Of a stretch of DNA of 60,915 nt, positions 18,695-26,843 are shown piece by piece. A program made the translations under genes and the position numbers. This stretch comes from an uncultured Eubacteriales bacterium. GTDB taxonomy: Bacteria > Bacillota > Clostridia > Lachnospirales > Bianqueaceae. The notes beneath the pieces are model-generated. The model saw only the letters and a list, made by a program, of their open reading frames with translations. It searched no databases and was not told where the DNA came from. Position 1 is the stretch's first letter; each line of letters opens with the position of its first letter. The stretch is taken from the NCBI GenBank assembly GCA_902783575.1, contig CACZRP010000100.1:1-60915 (forward strand), read 5' to 3'.

Positions 18695-20068
18695 TCAGCG
18701 CCTCCTGTCCTTCAGCAGCTTCTGCTTAATGGCCTGCTTGCAGCGCCGGCCCATGGTGACCGCGTCGCACTCGTGAAGCACATAGATCCGGTCAATGCCG
18801 TCAAAGGTGACATGCTTCACCAGGTCCTGCTCATCGGGGACGCAGACAAACCGGTCTGCAGGGATGCCCGCCATCCGAAAGCGCACGGCGTAATCCGCGT
18901 AGTTGGGTCCTCCCACGATAATCCGCCGGATATTGTCCCGGTTCAGGAATTCGTAGTCCGTATCGTAGAGCCAGCTGATGGTCTCATGGGCATCGATATT
19001 GCCGTACTCCTCGTTCACCATCAGCACCAGCTCCAGATTTTCCTCGGTCTGGACGATATGCTCAAAGAGGGTGGAGGCGGAGCTGCCCGTCTGGCCCTTG
19101 CACAGCCGGGTGGACAGGGTAATGCCCTTCACCTTCTCATCTGTCTCCCGGGAGGCGGGAATCTTCGCCTGCTCCATGATGAGCTTCAGCTTCTCATTGG
19201 TGATGCCGATGGAGCGGAAATACGCGACCACCTGCACATAGTTAAAAGCGTTGAATACAGAGGTGGCTCCGGTTTTAAAGGCGGTCTCGGTGCCGTTCTT
19301 CTCGCGGATCACCAGGGAGCCATCCGCCGGGTTGAAGCGGATGCCGTCATAATCGGCCTCGGGGGAATGATAGCCGCAGCTGGGGCACACAAATTTCCCG
19401 ATATGCAGATAATGATGGTGGATATACCGGGGCTTCTGGTGGCACCGGGGGCAGACGGTGAAGTCCTTGATGCGGTAATCCGGCACCTCGGCGCTGTCAC
19501 CCTCCAGAGCGGTATACACCGGCTTCTTGGCGGTGATCTGGCAGCTGATGGGGTCATCGGCGCTCAGAATCACGGTGGATTTGGGCATCAGCTGGACGGC
19601 CCGCTCAATGCACTCCTTAATGTACAGCGGGTGGCCGTTTCTTCTCAGGGAGTCCCGGCTGATGTTGGTGACAATAAAGGTATCCGGCTGCAGGGCGCCC
19701 ATGTTGGCGGCGCTGCTGGTTTCATCCGCCTCCAGCACGCAGGCGTCCACCAGGGGCCGGTTCAGGATATTGACACTCTTCGCCATGAGGTAGCAGTGGC
19801 CTGCCTTCAGGTTGGCTCCCCAGGTATTGAAGGAGGTTTTCATGCCCATGGCCCGGAACAGGTCGTTGATCAGAGCCGTCACGGTGCTCTTGCCGTTGGT
19901 GCCGGTGACCGCCACCGTATATTTGGGCTTCCTCACGTATTTCAGAAAATCGGGACACAGCCGGTAAATCAGAATACCTGGTCTGTCATCCTCTTCTTTT
20001 CCCAGGAGCTTCAGCACAGCCATGGCCAGCTTGCCAGCCCACAGGGCAATCCAAAATCGAATTCTCAT
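18695..20068 (-). CDS. MurT-like Mur ligase family protein (lipid II isoglutaminyl synthase-type)
   Basis: This 457-residue protein has a hydrophobic N-terminus and the Mur ligase ATP site TGTNGKST at residues 65-72. A Cys4 zinc ribbon (C206, C209, C228, C231) inserted in the central domain marks MurT, and the C-terminal DUF1727-type domain follows. MurT with GatD amidates the alpha-carboxyl of D-Glu in lipid II. The C-terminal segment that carries the aspartate completing GatD's triad, usually like ADGTDVSW, reads DAHETISW here, so the aspartates appear replaced. This fits with the altered GatD partner 1 bp downstream. ATP-binding residues look intact, so a ligase reaction is still likely. 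Confidence 0.85.
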   Translation of the reverse strand: MRIRFWIALWAGKLAMAVLKLLGKEEDDRPGILIYRLCPDFLKYVRKPKYTVAVTGTNGKSTVTALINDLFRAMGMKTSFNTWGANLKAGHCYLMAKSVNILNRPLVDACVLEADETSSAANMGALQPDTFIVTNISRDSLRRNGHPLYIKECIERAVQLMPKSTVILSADDPISCQITAKKPVYTALEGDSAEVPDYRIKDFTVCPRCHQKPRYIHHHYLHIGKFVCPSCGYHSPEADYDGIRFNPADGSLVIREKNGTETAFKTGATSVFNAFNYVQVVAYFRSIGITNEKLKLIMEQAKIPASRETDEKVKGITLSTRLCKGQTGSSASTLFEHIVQTEENLELVLMVNEEYGNIDAHETISWLYDTDYEFLNRDNIRRIIVGGPNYADYAVRFRMAGIPADRFVCVPDEQDLVKHVTFDGIDRIYVLHECDAVTMGRRCKQAIKQKLLKDRRR

Positions 20069-20089
20069 CTCTCACCTCAGTTTCTTTCT

Positions 20090-22066
20090 CTATCTTTCCT
20101 CTCTGCGAACCCGCCGGATGTTGGACAGATCCGCCTGACGGCTCATGCCGTCATCCAGGTACTGATCATAATAATCTCCCGTAATCAGCCGGACGTCACG
20201 AAGGTCCAGATCCCGGGTGCAGCTCACGGCTTTGGCCGCGGTGATGAAGCCTCTTCCCTTTCTCACAAAGAACACCACTTCATCCTCGGGCACCGTGATG
20301 CGGTGCATGCCCCGGCTCCGCTCCTCCAGCAGGAATTCTCCGTTCGCGAAGCGCACCATGGTCATATCCTCGGGCAGGTATACCTGTCTGGAATCCGTAT
20401 CCTCCCGGACAATGGGAGTTACCATCAGGGATTCGCCCAGCATCAGCTGGTCCTCCACCCGGGCCGCCATGGGGTCCTTCGGGAAGTCAAAGCAAAGAGG
20501 CCGGAAAAGCATATCTCTTCGCAGGGCTGCCTTCATAAACTCGGAATACAGGAAGGGCAGCAGATAATACCGCAGGGAAAGGATCCGGCGGAAGGCCTCG
20601 GTATCGCCAAAGGCGTAGGTCTCCTGTTCCCGGGTCATGGTGGCGGAATGGTCCCTCATCAGAGGTGTAAACACGGAGAAGGCCAGCCACCGCAGCAGCA
20701 GCTGACGGGTACAGTTGCCGCCGAAACCGCCGGTATCGGCGCCGCTGTACAAAAAGCCGCACATATTCATGCCGGGCATCTGCTTCACGTTCTGCCGCAG
20801 CATCTCCCAGCTGGAATAGTTATCCCCGGTCCAGATGCCGCCGTAGCGGTGAGCTCCGATATAGGAAGAACGAGAGAACAGCAGATAGCGCCCCTTCACC
20901 TGCTCCTGCAGCCCCTGGGCCGAGGCCCGGGTCATCAGAGCTCCGTAGAGATTGTGCACATCATGATGGCAGACGGTTTTCCCGCCGATACGGTGATAGA
21001 AATACCGGTAGTCATCCCGGGTATTCATGGCCAGGCGTTCTGCCAGCCGCGGGGCGATATGGGACAGCCCCAGCTTGAAAAGGCCCGCGTGGCCGCTGGC
21101 CTCGGAATAGAAAATGGAAGGTTCGTTCATATCGTTCCAGAAGCCTTCGATGCCCTGATCCGTCAGTACCCGGTACTGATCGCCGAACCAGCGGCTGGCT
21201 TCCGGCTGGAAAAAGTCGGGAAAATGAGTCATGCCCGGCCACACCGCCGCCTGGAAGGGTTCTCCCTGTTTGTTAACGCAGAAATAGCCCCTGGCTACCC
21301 CTTCATCGTAGACGGGATTGCCGGGTTCCACCTTGACCCCCGCGTCGATGATGGGTACCAGGCGGATGCCCTGCTCCTTCATCTCCAGTACCAGGGCCTT
21401 CAGGTCCGGAATCTTCTTTTTATCCACAGAAAAATCAATATACCGGTCCATATAGCCGATATCCAGACACACATAATCCAGCGGCAGCGCCTCTTCCTGA
21501 TGACGCTTCACCACCCGCCGCACATCCTCCGAAGAACTGTAGCCCCAGCGGCTCTGGCCGAAGCCGAAGGCCCAGAGGGGCGGCAGGAAGCTCTGGCCGA
21601 TGACCTGCAGGAACTGCCGGCAGATGGACAGGGGATCCCCGCCGGTCACATAGACCAGCCGAAGATCAAAGCTCTCCACCGTGACCCGCAGCATCGCTTC
21701 TCCGCCGGAGTCCATATCAAAGACCGTTCTGGCGGGCGTATCAAAGAAAAGTCCCCAGGGATCGCCCTCCCGGGGCACCACCACAAAGAAATTGTGGGAG
21801 GCGTAGAGGGAAGGCATGTCATGGCGGTGATTGGCGTCATCGGTGTTGTAGCTGACATAGCGGCCGCCCCGCTTGTCAATGCCCCGCATGGTTTCTCCCA
21901 GGCCGAAGATCCGGTCTCCCGGGAAGAGCTCCGTCAGAAACTGGAGGCCCGTTTCCTCCTTTGATATACGGGAAGCCGGGAACACATCCCAGCTTTTCTC
22001 AAGGTCCACCGGCTCCGCCAGCGCAAAATCCGGCAGAGGGGAACCATAAATCCATTGTTTAATCAT
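20090..22066 (-). CDS. Glycoside hydrolase family 31 alpha-glucosidase
   Basis: This 658-residue protein has an N-terminal beta-sandwich, a (beta/alpha)8 catalytic domain and C-terminal beta domains. The nucleophile is Asp312 in GFWNDMNEPS and the probable acid/base is Asp415 in IWTGDNYSSW. Other family marks are WAFGFGQSRWGYSS, CLDIGYMDRYIDF, GADTGGFGGN and PLMRDHSA. It probably removes alpha-linked glucose from the non-reducing end of oligosaccharides. No signal peptide is seen, so it is cytoplasmic. The ribosome site AGGAGC overlaps the end of the upstream membrane-protein gene. It sits 21 bp before the MurT-like gene, an odd pairing that may only reflect a long shared transcript. Confidence 0.95.
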   Translation of the reverse strand: MIKQWIYGSPLPDFALAEPVDLEKSWDVFPASRISKEETGLQFLTELFPGDRIFGLGETMRGIDKRGGRYVSYNTDDANHRHDMPSLYASHNFFVVVPREGDPWGLFFDTPARTVFDMDSGGEAMLRVTVESFDLRLVYVTGGDPLSICRQFLQVIGQSFLPPLWAFGFGQSRWGYSSSEDVRRVVKRHQEEALPLDYVCLDIGYMDRYIDFSVDKKKIPDLKALVLEMKEQGIRLVPIIDAGVKVEPGNPVYDEGVARGYFCVNKQGEPFQAAVWPGMTHFPDFFQPEASRWFGDQYRVLTDQGIEGFWNDMNEPSIFYSEASGHAGLFKLGLSHIAPRLAERLAMNTRDDYRYFYHRIGGKTVCHHDVHNLYGALMTRASAQGLQEQVKGRYLLFSRSSYIGAHRYGGIWTGDNYSSWEMLRQNVKQMPGMNMCGFLYSGADTGGFGGNCTRQLLLRWLAFSVFTPLMRDHSATMTREQETYAFGDTEAFRRILSLRYYLLPFLYSEFMKAALRRDMLFRPLCFDFPKDPMAARVEDQLMLGESLMVTPIVREDTDSRQVYLPEDMTMVRFANGEFLLEERSRGMHRITVPEDEVVFFVRKGRGFITAAKAVSCTRDLDLRDVRLITGDYYDQYLDDGMSRQADLSNIRRVRREER

Positions 22067-22080
22067 CTAAGATCATGCTC

Positions 22081-22659
22081 CTATGCGTTGTGAAAAAGAG
22101 TCAGAAGAACGCAGATCAGCGCGGTGCCCAGCACCATGGCCGAAAAGGCAATGGGCCATTTGCCGCCCCGGTTGAAGGAATAGAAATCCTCCCAGCCGCC
22201 CTTTTCCTGCCCCCGGACTACCACCTGATAGAGGTAAACCACGCCGTAAAGCAGGGTGGGCAGCATACCCAGGCAGGCCTGCAGGAAGCTGAGCTTCATG
22301 CCCTTTTCCAGCAGTCCGAAGGCAATCACCGCCAGCACTGGCCCGGCCAGATGCACCCAGGCGCCGCTGCCGGAAAGCTGGGATTTGTAGGTGTAGATGG
22401 GGCCCAGAAAGGCCATGACCGTCAGAAATGTCACGGTCACGGAAACCGTCGCCGTATATTTGAGAAGCACAGCCCATACCGGCAAATCCGCCATGGACCC
22501 GCCCCGGCTGAGGATCACAATCTCCACCACCATCAGCACCAGGCTCGCCAGAGCGCTGAAAATATTGGAAAGGGTTGTGAAATACCGCTTCGCGGCCTTA
22601 AAGGTAATCACCAGGGTTACCAGCGCTATCACAGCATTGATAAGGATCGCATAGATCAT
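22081..22659 (-). CDS. Small integral membrane protein, function unknown
   Basis: This 192-residue protein has about six hydrophobic helices, for example MIYAILINAVIALVTLVITF at the start and FSAMVLGTALICVLLTLF at the end. I do not recognise the family. The ATG at 22659 is chosen because GGAGG lies 8 bases before it; an in-frame ATG at 22683 lies upstream of that site. It is 55 bp after the second adaptor gene and 14 bp before the GH31 gene, so it probably belongs to the same transcript. Confidence 0.75.
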   Translation of the reverse strand: MIYAILINAVIALVTLVITFKAAKRYFTTLSNIFSALASLVLMVVEIVILSRGGSMADLPVWAVLLKYTATVSVTVTFLTVMAFLGPIYTYKSQLSGSGAWVHLAGPVLAVIAFGLLEKGMKLSFLQACLGMLPTLLYGVVYLYQVVVRGQEKGGWEDFYSFNRGGKWPIAFSAMVLGTALICVLLTLFHNA

Positions 22660-22714
22660 GAGATATCCCTCCTGACTGAACATGCTCTGATTATATCACA
22701 TCTGCCCGCCGGGG

Positions 22715-24979
22715 TCAAAACTCCTCCCCGGTGAGAACCGAATAATAAACCATCATTCCCTCGGTCAGTCCCGAGAGAATCTCCACCTTCTCCTCATCGG
22801 AGAAACCGATGGTCACATCCACCGGCGACAGGAACATCTGCTTCTGGGGATCATAGCCGGTATAGACATAGAGCCGGCCGCCGTCCTCCATCAGGGCCTC
22901 CACCGGAATCAGCAGGAGGTCCTTCTTCTCTTCCACAGGAATCACGCAGGAGGCGCTCATGCCCTCCAGCATGCCCTCTTCCCTGGGAAGACGGATGATC
23001 ACATTAAATTTGCTGCTGCCGCCCTGATTGGAGCCCTTCCGGGAGATCTTACGAATTTCACCCTTCAGGGGTGTCCTGTCCTGGGAACCGGCGTTCAGGG
23101 CCTCGACGTACACCTGCACCTGGCTTCCCTCGCTGATGAGGGAAAGATCCTGCTCATCCACGGGCATGGAAACCTCCATCCATTCCTGGGGCACCACTCG
23201 TCCTAGGGTCCAGGGGGTATTTTCATAGGCCTCTTCCTGGGTCTCCTCTCCCATCATGCCGGAAAAATCCAGTCCGTAAAGAGAAGAGATATCAAAGCCG
23301 CCGTAGCTGCCGATGAGGCTTTCCACATCCAGCCCGGGAATCTGTCCCTGGCCGGCAATGGCCAGCAGCTGCTGAATCTGCTCCGGCGTCAGCGAAGAAA
23401 GGTCCGGCATCGCCGCCGGGTCCTCACCCGGGGTCAAAGCTCCCGTCACATCGGGCAGCAGAATTACCATCTGCTCCACGCCCGCCGCGTCCTTCAGAAG
23501 AATCAGCGGAGTTCCGACCGTTAAAACCGCCGGGTCTGCCGTTCTCATCTGGCCGCCGGTAATCTCGTAGAAGGCAATGGCCGAGGAGAACACCACCGGG
23601 GTGGTCATCTTGGTAAAGTCCGGTCTCATGGACAGCAGGGCCAAAGGCTGATCCAGGGCAAAGCCCTCCGGCTGTATGAGGGCGCCCGCCTGATCGGCGG
23701 AGGCTCCCGTGAAAATTCCGATATAACCCGTATACTGACCCGTCAGAAGCATGGTCAGAATCTGGGAGGTCAGCTCCTGGGTGGGATCAGCGGGCTGACT
23801 TTCCCCAGAGCCGGTATCCGCAGGGGCCGGAGCTTCCCCTTCGGCACTGCTGCCCTCCGGGACCTCGCCGGCTCCCATGATGGTCAGGGACAGCGCCCCC
23901 GCTTCCACCCGGGGTCTTGCCAGGGCCGTCTTTTCCGCATCCAGCCCCTCGACTTTTCCCTCCGTGGGAGAAAGCACCGTGCCTGTCTGCTTCAATTCGA
24001 AAAGCTCCAGCAGCACCTGGCGGTACTGCTCATACTGATCCAGCAGATCCGCCGACGCTCCCAGGGCTGTATTCATCTCAAAAAGGGTATCGCCCTTCTC
24101 CACCACCTGCTCCTTCTGAACCCGGATGCGGCTGACAGTACCCTCCGCCGCCATGAGCTTCCAGGCGTCATGGGCCTCGAGAATTCCCGTTCCCAGGAGC
24201 TTGTCCTGATGGTATACCTGAATCTCCTGACCCAGGGTATAGCCCTCGTCCGCGGCGGTAATCACCAGCTCGCCCGCCAGGTTGGATTCCACCCTTCCCT
24301 CCAAGGACGTTCCCTCCAGGGAAGTGCCTTCTAAGGACGTTCCTTCCAGGGAAGTGCTCTCCTGGGAGGTGCCTTCCATGGCCGCAGCTTCCGGATCAGC
24401 CAGACGAAGCTCCACTGCATCGCCCGGCACCAGAGAGGACTCGGTCTCCAGTCTCACCTGAAGCCTTCCGTCCAGGGACAGAAGCAGCAGCGTCCCGTCC
24501 CGCAGCAGGGAGGTTCGGACATCCTCGCCCTCCAGCACATAGATTTCCTTAATTCGTCCGCTCACCGGAGAGGTCAGGGTTTTCGCCGCTCCGGAGGTCT
24601 GCTGGGCGTCAATCTTTGCCAGGGTCTTCATCATGACCTCGTTGACGGTGAGAATCGTCTGATCCAGACTCAGCTCATCCACCCGGGCAATGGCCTGTCC
24701 CTCCTGGACAGCTTCGCCGTTCTGTACCAGGTATTCGGAGATTTCCACTTCCTCGGGCAGCTCCATTTTTGCCGGCTCCTGCTGAACCAGCTTGCCGCCG
24801 CCCCTTAGGGATAGACTCAGATCTCCCAGCTCGGCAGCGGCGGTTTTCACCTCGCCGTCGATGCCGGTATCCGCGCCTCGCTGATCCAGGAGAGAGATAC
24901 CCGCAAACACAGCCACGATTCCCACAACGGCGATCCAGGAAACCGCGCTTTTAATTCTTCTTTTCTTTGCCAGATCCAT
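22715..24979 (-). CDS. Large HlyD/MacA-type adaptor protein of an ABC exporter, with a TSLEG repeat
   Basis: This 754-residue protein has an N-terminal membrane anchor (about 12-32, SWIAVVGIVAVFAGISLL) and an extracytoplasmic region with biotinyl-lipoyl-like halves. LVQNGEAVQEGQAIARVDEL and VSGRIKEIYVLEGEDV are typical of membrane-fusion proteins, and a C-terminal adaptor domain ends with LPREEGMLEGMSASCVIPVEEK. A central 350-600 region is unusually long and Pro/Gly/Gln-rich for the family. A pentapeptide TSLEG is repeated in tandem around residues 198-224. The ATG lies 2 bp after the permease stop, within GGAGGGTAAAG. It probably works with the MacB-like permease and ATPase upstream. Confidence 0.85.
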   Translation of the reverse strand: MDLAKKRRIKSAVSWIAVVGIVAVFAGISLLDQRGADTGIDGEVKTAAAELGDLSLSLRGGGKLVQQEPAKMELPEEVEISEYLVQNGEAVQEGQAIARVDELSLDQTILTVNEVMMKTLAKIDAQQTSGAAKTLTSPVSGRIKEIYVLEGEDVRTSLLRDGTLLLLSLDGRLQVRLETESSLVPGDAVELRLADPEAAAMEGTSQESTSLEGTSLEGTSLEGTSLEGRVESNLAGELVITAADEGYTLGQEIQVYHQDKLLGTGILEAHDAWKLMAAEGTVSRIRVQKEQVVEKGDTLFEMNTALGASADLLDQYEQYRQVLLELFELKQTGTVLSPTEGKVEGLDAEKTALARPRVEAGALSLTIMGAGEVPEGSSAEGEAPAPADTGSGESQPADPTQELTSQILTMLLTGQYTGYIGIFTGASADQAGALIQPEGFALDQPLALLSMRPDFTKMTTPVVFSSAIAFYEITGGQMRTADPAVLTVGTPLILLKDAAGVEQMVILLPDVTGALTPGEDPAAMPDLSSLTPEQIQQLLAIAGQGQIPGLDVESLIGSYGGFDISSLYGLDFSGMMGEETQEEAYENTPWTLGRVVPQEWMEVSMPVDEQDLSLISEGSQVQVYVEALNAGSQDRTPLKGEIRKISRKGSNQGGSSKFNVIIRLPREEGMLEGMSASCVIPVEEKKDLLLIPVEALMEDGGRLYVYTGYDPQKQMFLSPVDVTIGFSDEEKVEILSGLTEGMMVYYSVLTGEEF

Positions 24980-24981
24980 CT

Positions 24982-26172
24982 TTACCCTCCATAGTGCAGG
25001 GCATCGATGGGCTTCATCTTTGCCGCTTTATTCGCCGGGGAAAGACCGAAAATAATTCCGATCAGGAAACAGAACACCACCGCCACAATGACCACGGAAG
25101 CGTCCATGGTAAATACCAGTCCGGTGCTGGCCACCACGGTGGAAACCAGCCGCAGAATGCCCCAGGAGAAAAAGATGCCCAGGCCGCAGCCCATCATGCA
25201 GAGCACCACGGCCTCCATCAGAAACTGGATCAGGATGGTGCCCCGGTTGGCGCCGATGGCCTTGCGGATACCGATTTCCCGGGTTCTTTCCGTCACCGTC
25301 ACCATCATGATGTTCATGATGCCGATGCCGCCCACAATCAGGGAGATGGCCGCGATGCCGCCCAGCAGAATGGAAAGCACCGAGGTGATTTTTCCCATGG
25401 CGTCCTCCAGCAGGTTCTGGCTGGAAACCCGGAAGGCATCCTCATCCTCCTGGAACCAGTCCAGCAGCAGATCATTCATTTTCTCATCGATCATCTCCAG
25501 GGTGTAGCCCTCGGAGGGACTGACATAAAGGCTGGAAATCCGGGAGCTGACGGTGGAGGAAAGACGGATCAGCGAGGTATAGGGAATGAAGGCGCTCATC
25601 TGTCCTGCCGTAAATAAAGCCGTCAGGGATTCCTCCTCCGGCTCCAGTACGCCGATAATGGTATACTCGGCCCCGTTAATCTGGACCCTCTTGCCCACAC
25701 AGTCCGTATAGCCCACCAGGTTTTCCGCCATGGTCTGATTGATCACGCAGACGAAGCTGTGGTTTTTCACATCCGGCGCCGAGATGAATCTTCCTGACGC
25801 CAGCTTGACATTCTGGGCCATCCGGTAGCTGCCGGTCACGCCGTAGACCGTGGCGGAGCCGAAGTTCTCGCCCCGGCGCACCGCCAGGGTGTCGCTGCTG
25901 TAGGGCGCGATATAGCGAAGGGCCGGATCCGAGGCAGCCCAGGCCTCGGTGTCCTCCAGGGTAATGGGCTTTTTCTCAGTAGAATAAATATTCACGGAAA
26001 CCACGCTGCTGCCGAGACCGGAAACAGCCCCCGTGATGGAACCGGTGGCGCCCCTGACCAGAGATACCAGCACCACCAGGGCCATAACGCCAATGATGAT
26101 GCCCAGCATGGTGAGGGCGGACCGCATTTTGTTGGCTCCGATGGAGCGAAGGGCCATAATCAGTGATCTCAT
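24982..26172 (-). CDS. MacB/FtsX-type ABC transporter permease
   Basis: This 396-residue protein has the MacB architecture: a first helix at about 18-40 (ALTMLGIIIGVMALVVLVSL), a large extracytoplasmic domain at about 45-265, then three helices in the last 130 residues. The GGIGIMNIMMVTVTERTREIGIRKAIGA signature is complete, although written here in two overlapping parts: GGIGIMNIMMVTVTERT and REIGIRKAIGA. Such permeases use mechanotransmission to move peptides, antibiotics or lipids across the envelope. Its start overlaps the ATPase stop by 4 bp. It is part of a four-gene adaptor-ATPase-permease-adaptor set. Confidence 0.95.
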   Translation of the reverse strand: MRSLIMALRSIGANKMRSALTMLGIIIGVMALVVLVSLVRGATGSITGAVSGLGSSVVSVNIYSTEKKPITLEDTEAWAASDPALRYIAPYSSDTLAVRRGENFGSATVYGVTGSYRMAQNVKLASGRFISAPDVKNHSFVCVINQTMAENLVGYTDCVGKRVQINGAEYTIIGVLEPEEESLTALFTAGQMSAFIPYTSLIRLSSTVSSRISSLYVSPSEGYTLEMIDEKMNDLLLDWFQEDEDAFRVSSQNLLEDAMGKITSVLSILLGGIAAISLIVGGIGIMNIMMVTVTERTREIGIRKAIGANRGTILIQFLMEAVVLCMMGCGLGIFFSWGILRLVSTVVASTGLVFTMDASVVIVAVVFCFLIGIIFGLSPANKAAKMKPIDALHYGG

Positions 26173-26843
26173 GACAGATTCACCTCCGTCACCTGGCCGT
26201 CCAAAATATGCATGCTCCGGGGCGCCTGCCGGGCGATATCATCGTCATGGGTAATCAGCACGATGGTGTTGCCCTGCTGGTGAAGCTCGTGAAACATGCC
26301 CATGATTTCCTTGCTGGTTTTGGAGTCCAGGTTGCCCGTGGGCTCATCCGCCAGAATGAGGGAGGGCCTGGTCACCAGCGCCCGGGCGATGGCCACCCGC
26401 TGCTGCTGACCGCCGGAAAGCTCCGTGGGCAGATGCTTGGCCCGCTTTAAAAGGCCCACCTGGTCCAGGGCTTCCCGCACTCTCCTCTGCCGCTCGGAGC
26501 GCCGCACCTTCTGATAAATCAGGGGCAACTCCACATTTTCCTCGGCGGAAAGCTTCGCGATGAGGTTGAAATTCTGAAATACAAAACCGATCTTCCGGTT
26601 CCGCACCCGGGCCAGCTCCCGCTCGGAGTAGGCCTCAATGGGCATGCCGTCCAGAAGATAGATGCCCGCGTCAGCGGTATCCAGACACCCGATGATATTC
26701 ATCAGGGTGGATTTGCCGCTGCCCGAGGGGCCTATGATACTGACAAATTCCTTCGGGTAGATGTGAAGGTTCGCGTGATCCAGCGCCCGAACCTTATCGT
26801 CGCCTACCTGATAATATTTGCAAACGTCTCTTAATTCGATCAT
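26169..26843 (-). CDS. ABC transporter ATP-binding protein (MacB/LolD type)
   Basis: This 224-residue ATPase has Walker [10 protein letters not shown] at residues 38-46, a Q-loop in [10 protein letters not shown], signature LSGGQQQRV, Walker B LILADEP and a switch histidine in LITHD. The family and length match LolD/MacB N-terminal-type ATPases that partner FtsX-like permeases. The start overlaps the first adaptor gene by 4 bp and the end overlaps the permease by 4 bp, which is strong evidence of coupled translation. Confidence 0.97.
   Translation of the reverse strand: MIELRDVCKYYQVGDDKVRALDHANLHIYPKEFVSIIGPSGSGKSTLMNIIGCLDTADAGIYLLDGMPIEAYSERELARVRNRKIGFVFQNFNLIAKLSAEENVELPLIYQKVRRSERQRRVREALDQVGLLKRAKHLPTELSGGQQQRVAIARALVTRPSLILADEPTGNLDSKTSKEIMGMFHELHQQGNTIVLITHDDDIARQAPRSMHILDGQVTEVNLS

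Noticed and set aside
18659..21964. 1101-codon open frame on the plus strand
   Set aside because: It lies opposite MurT-like and GH31 genes with complete motifs; its His/Gly/Gln-rich composition is that of a GC-rich antisense shadow.
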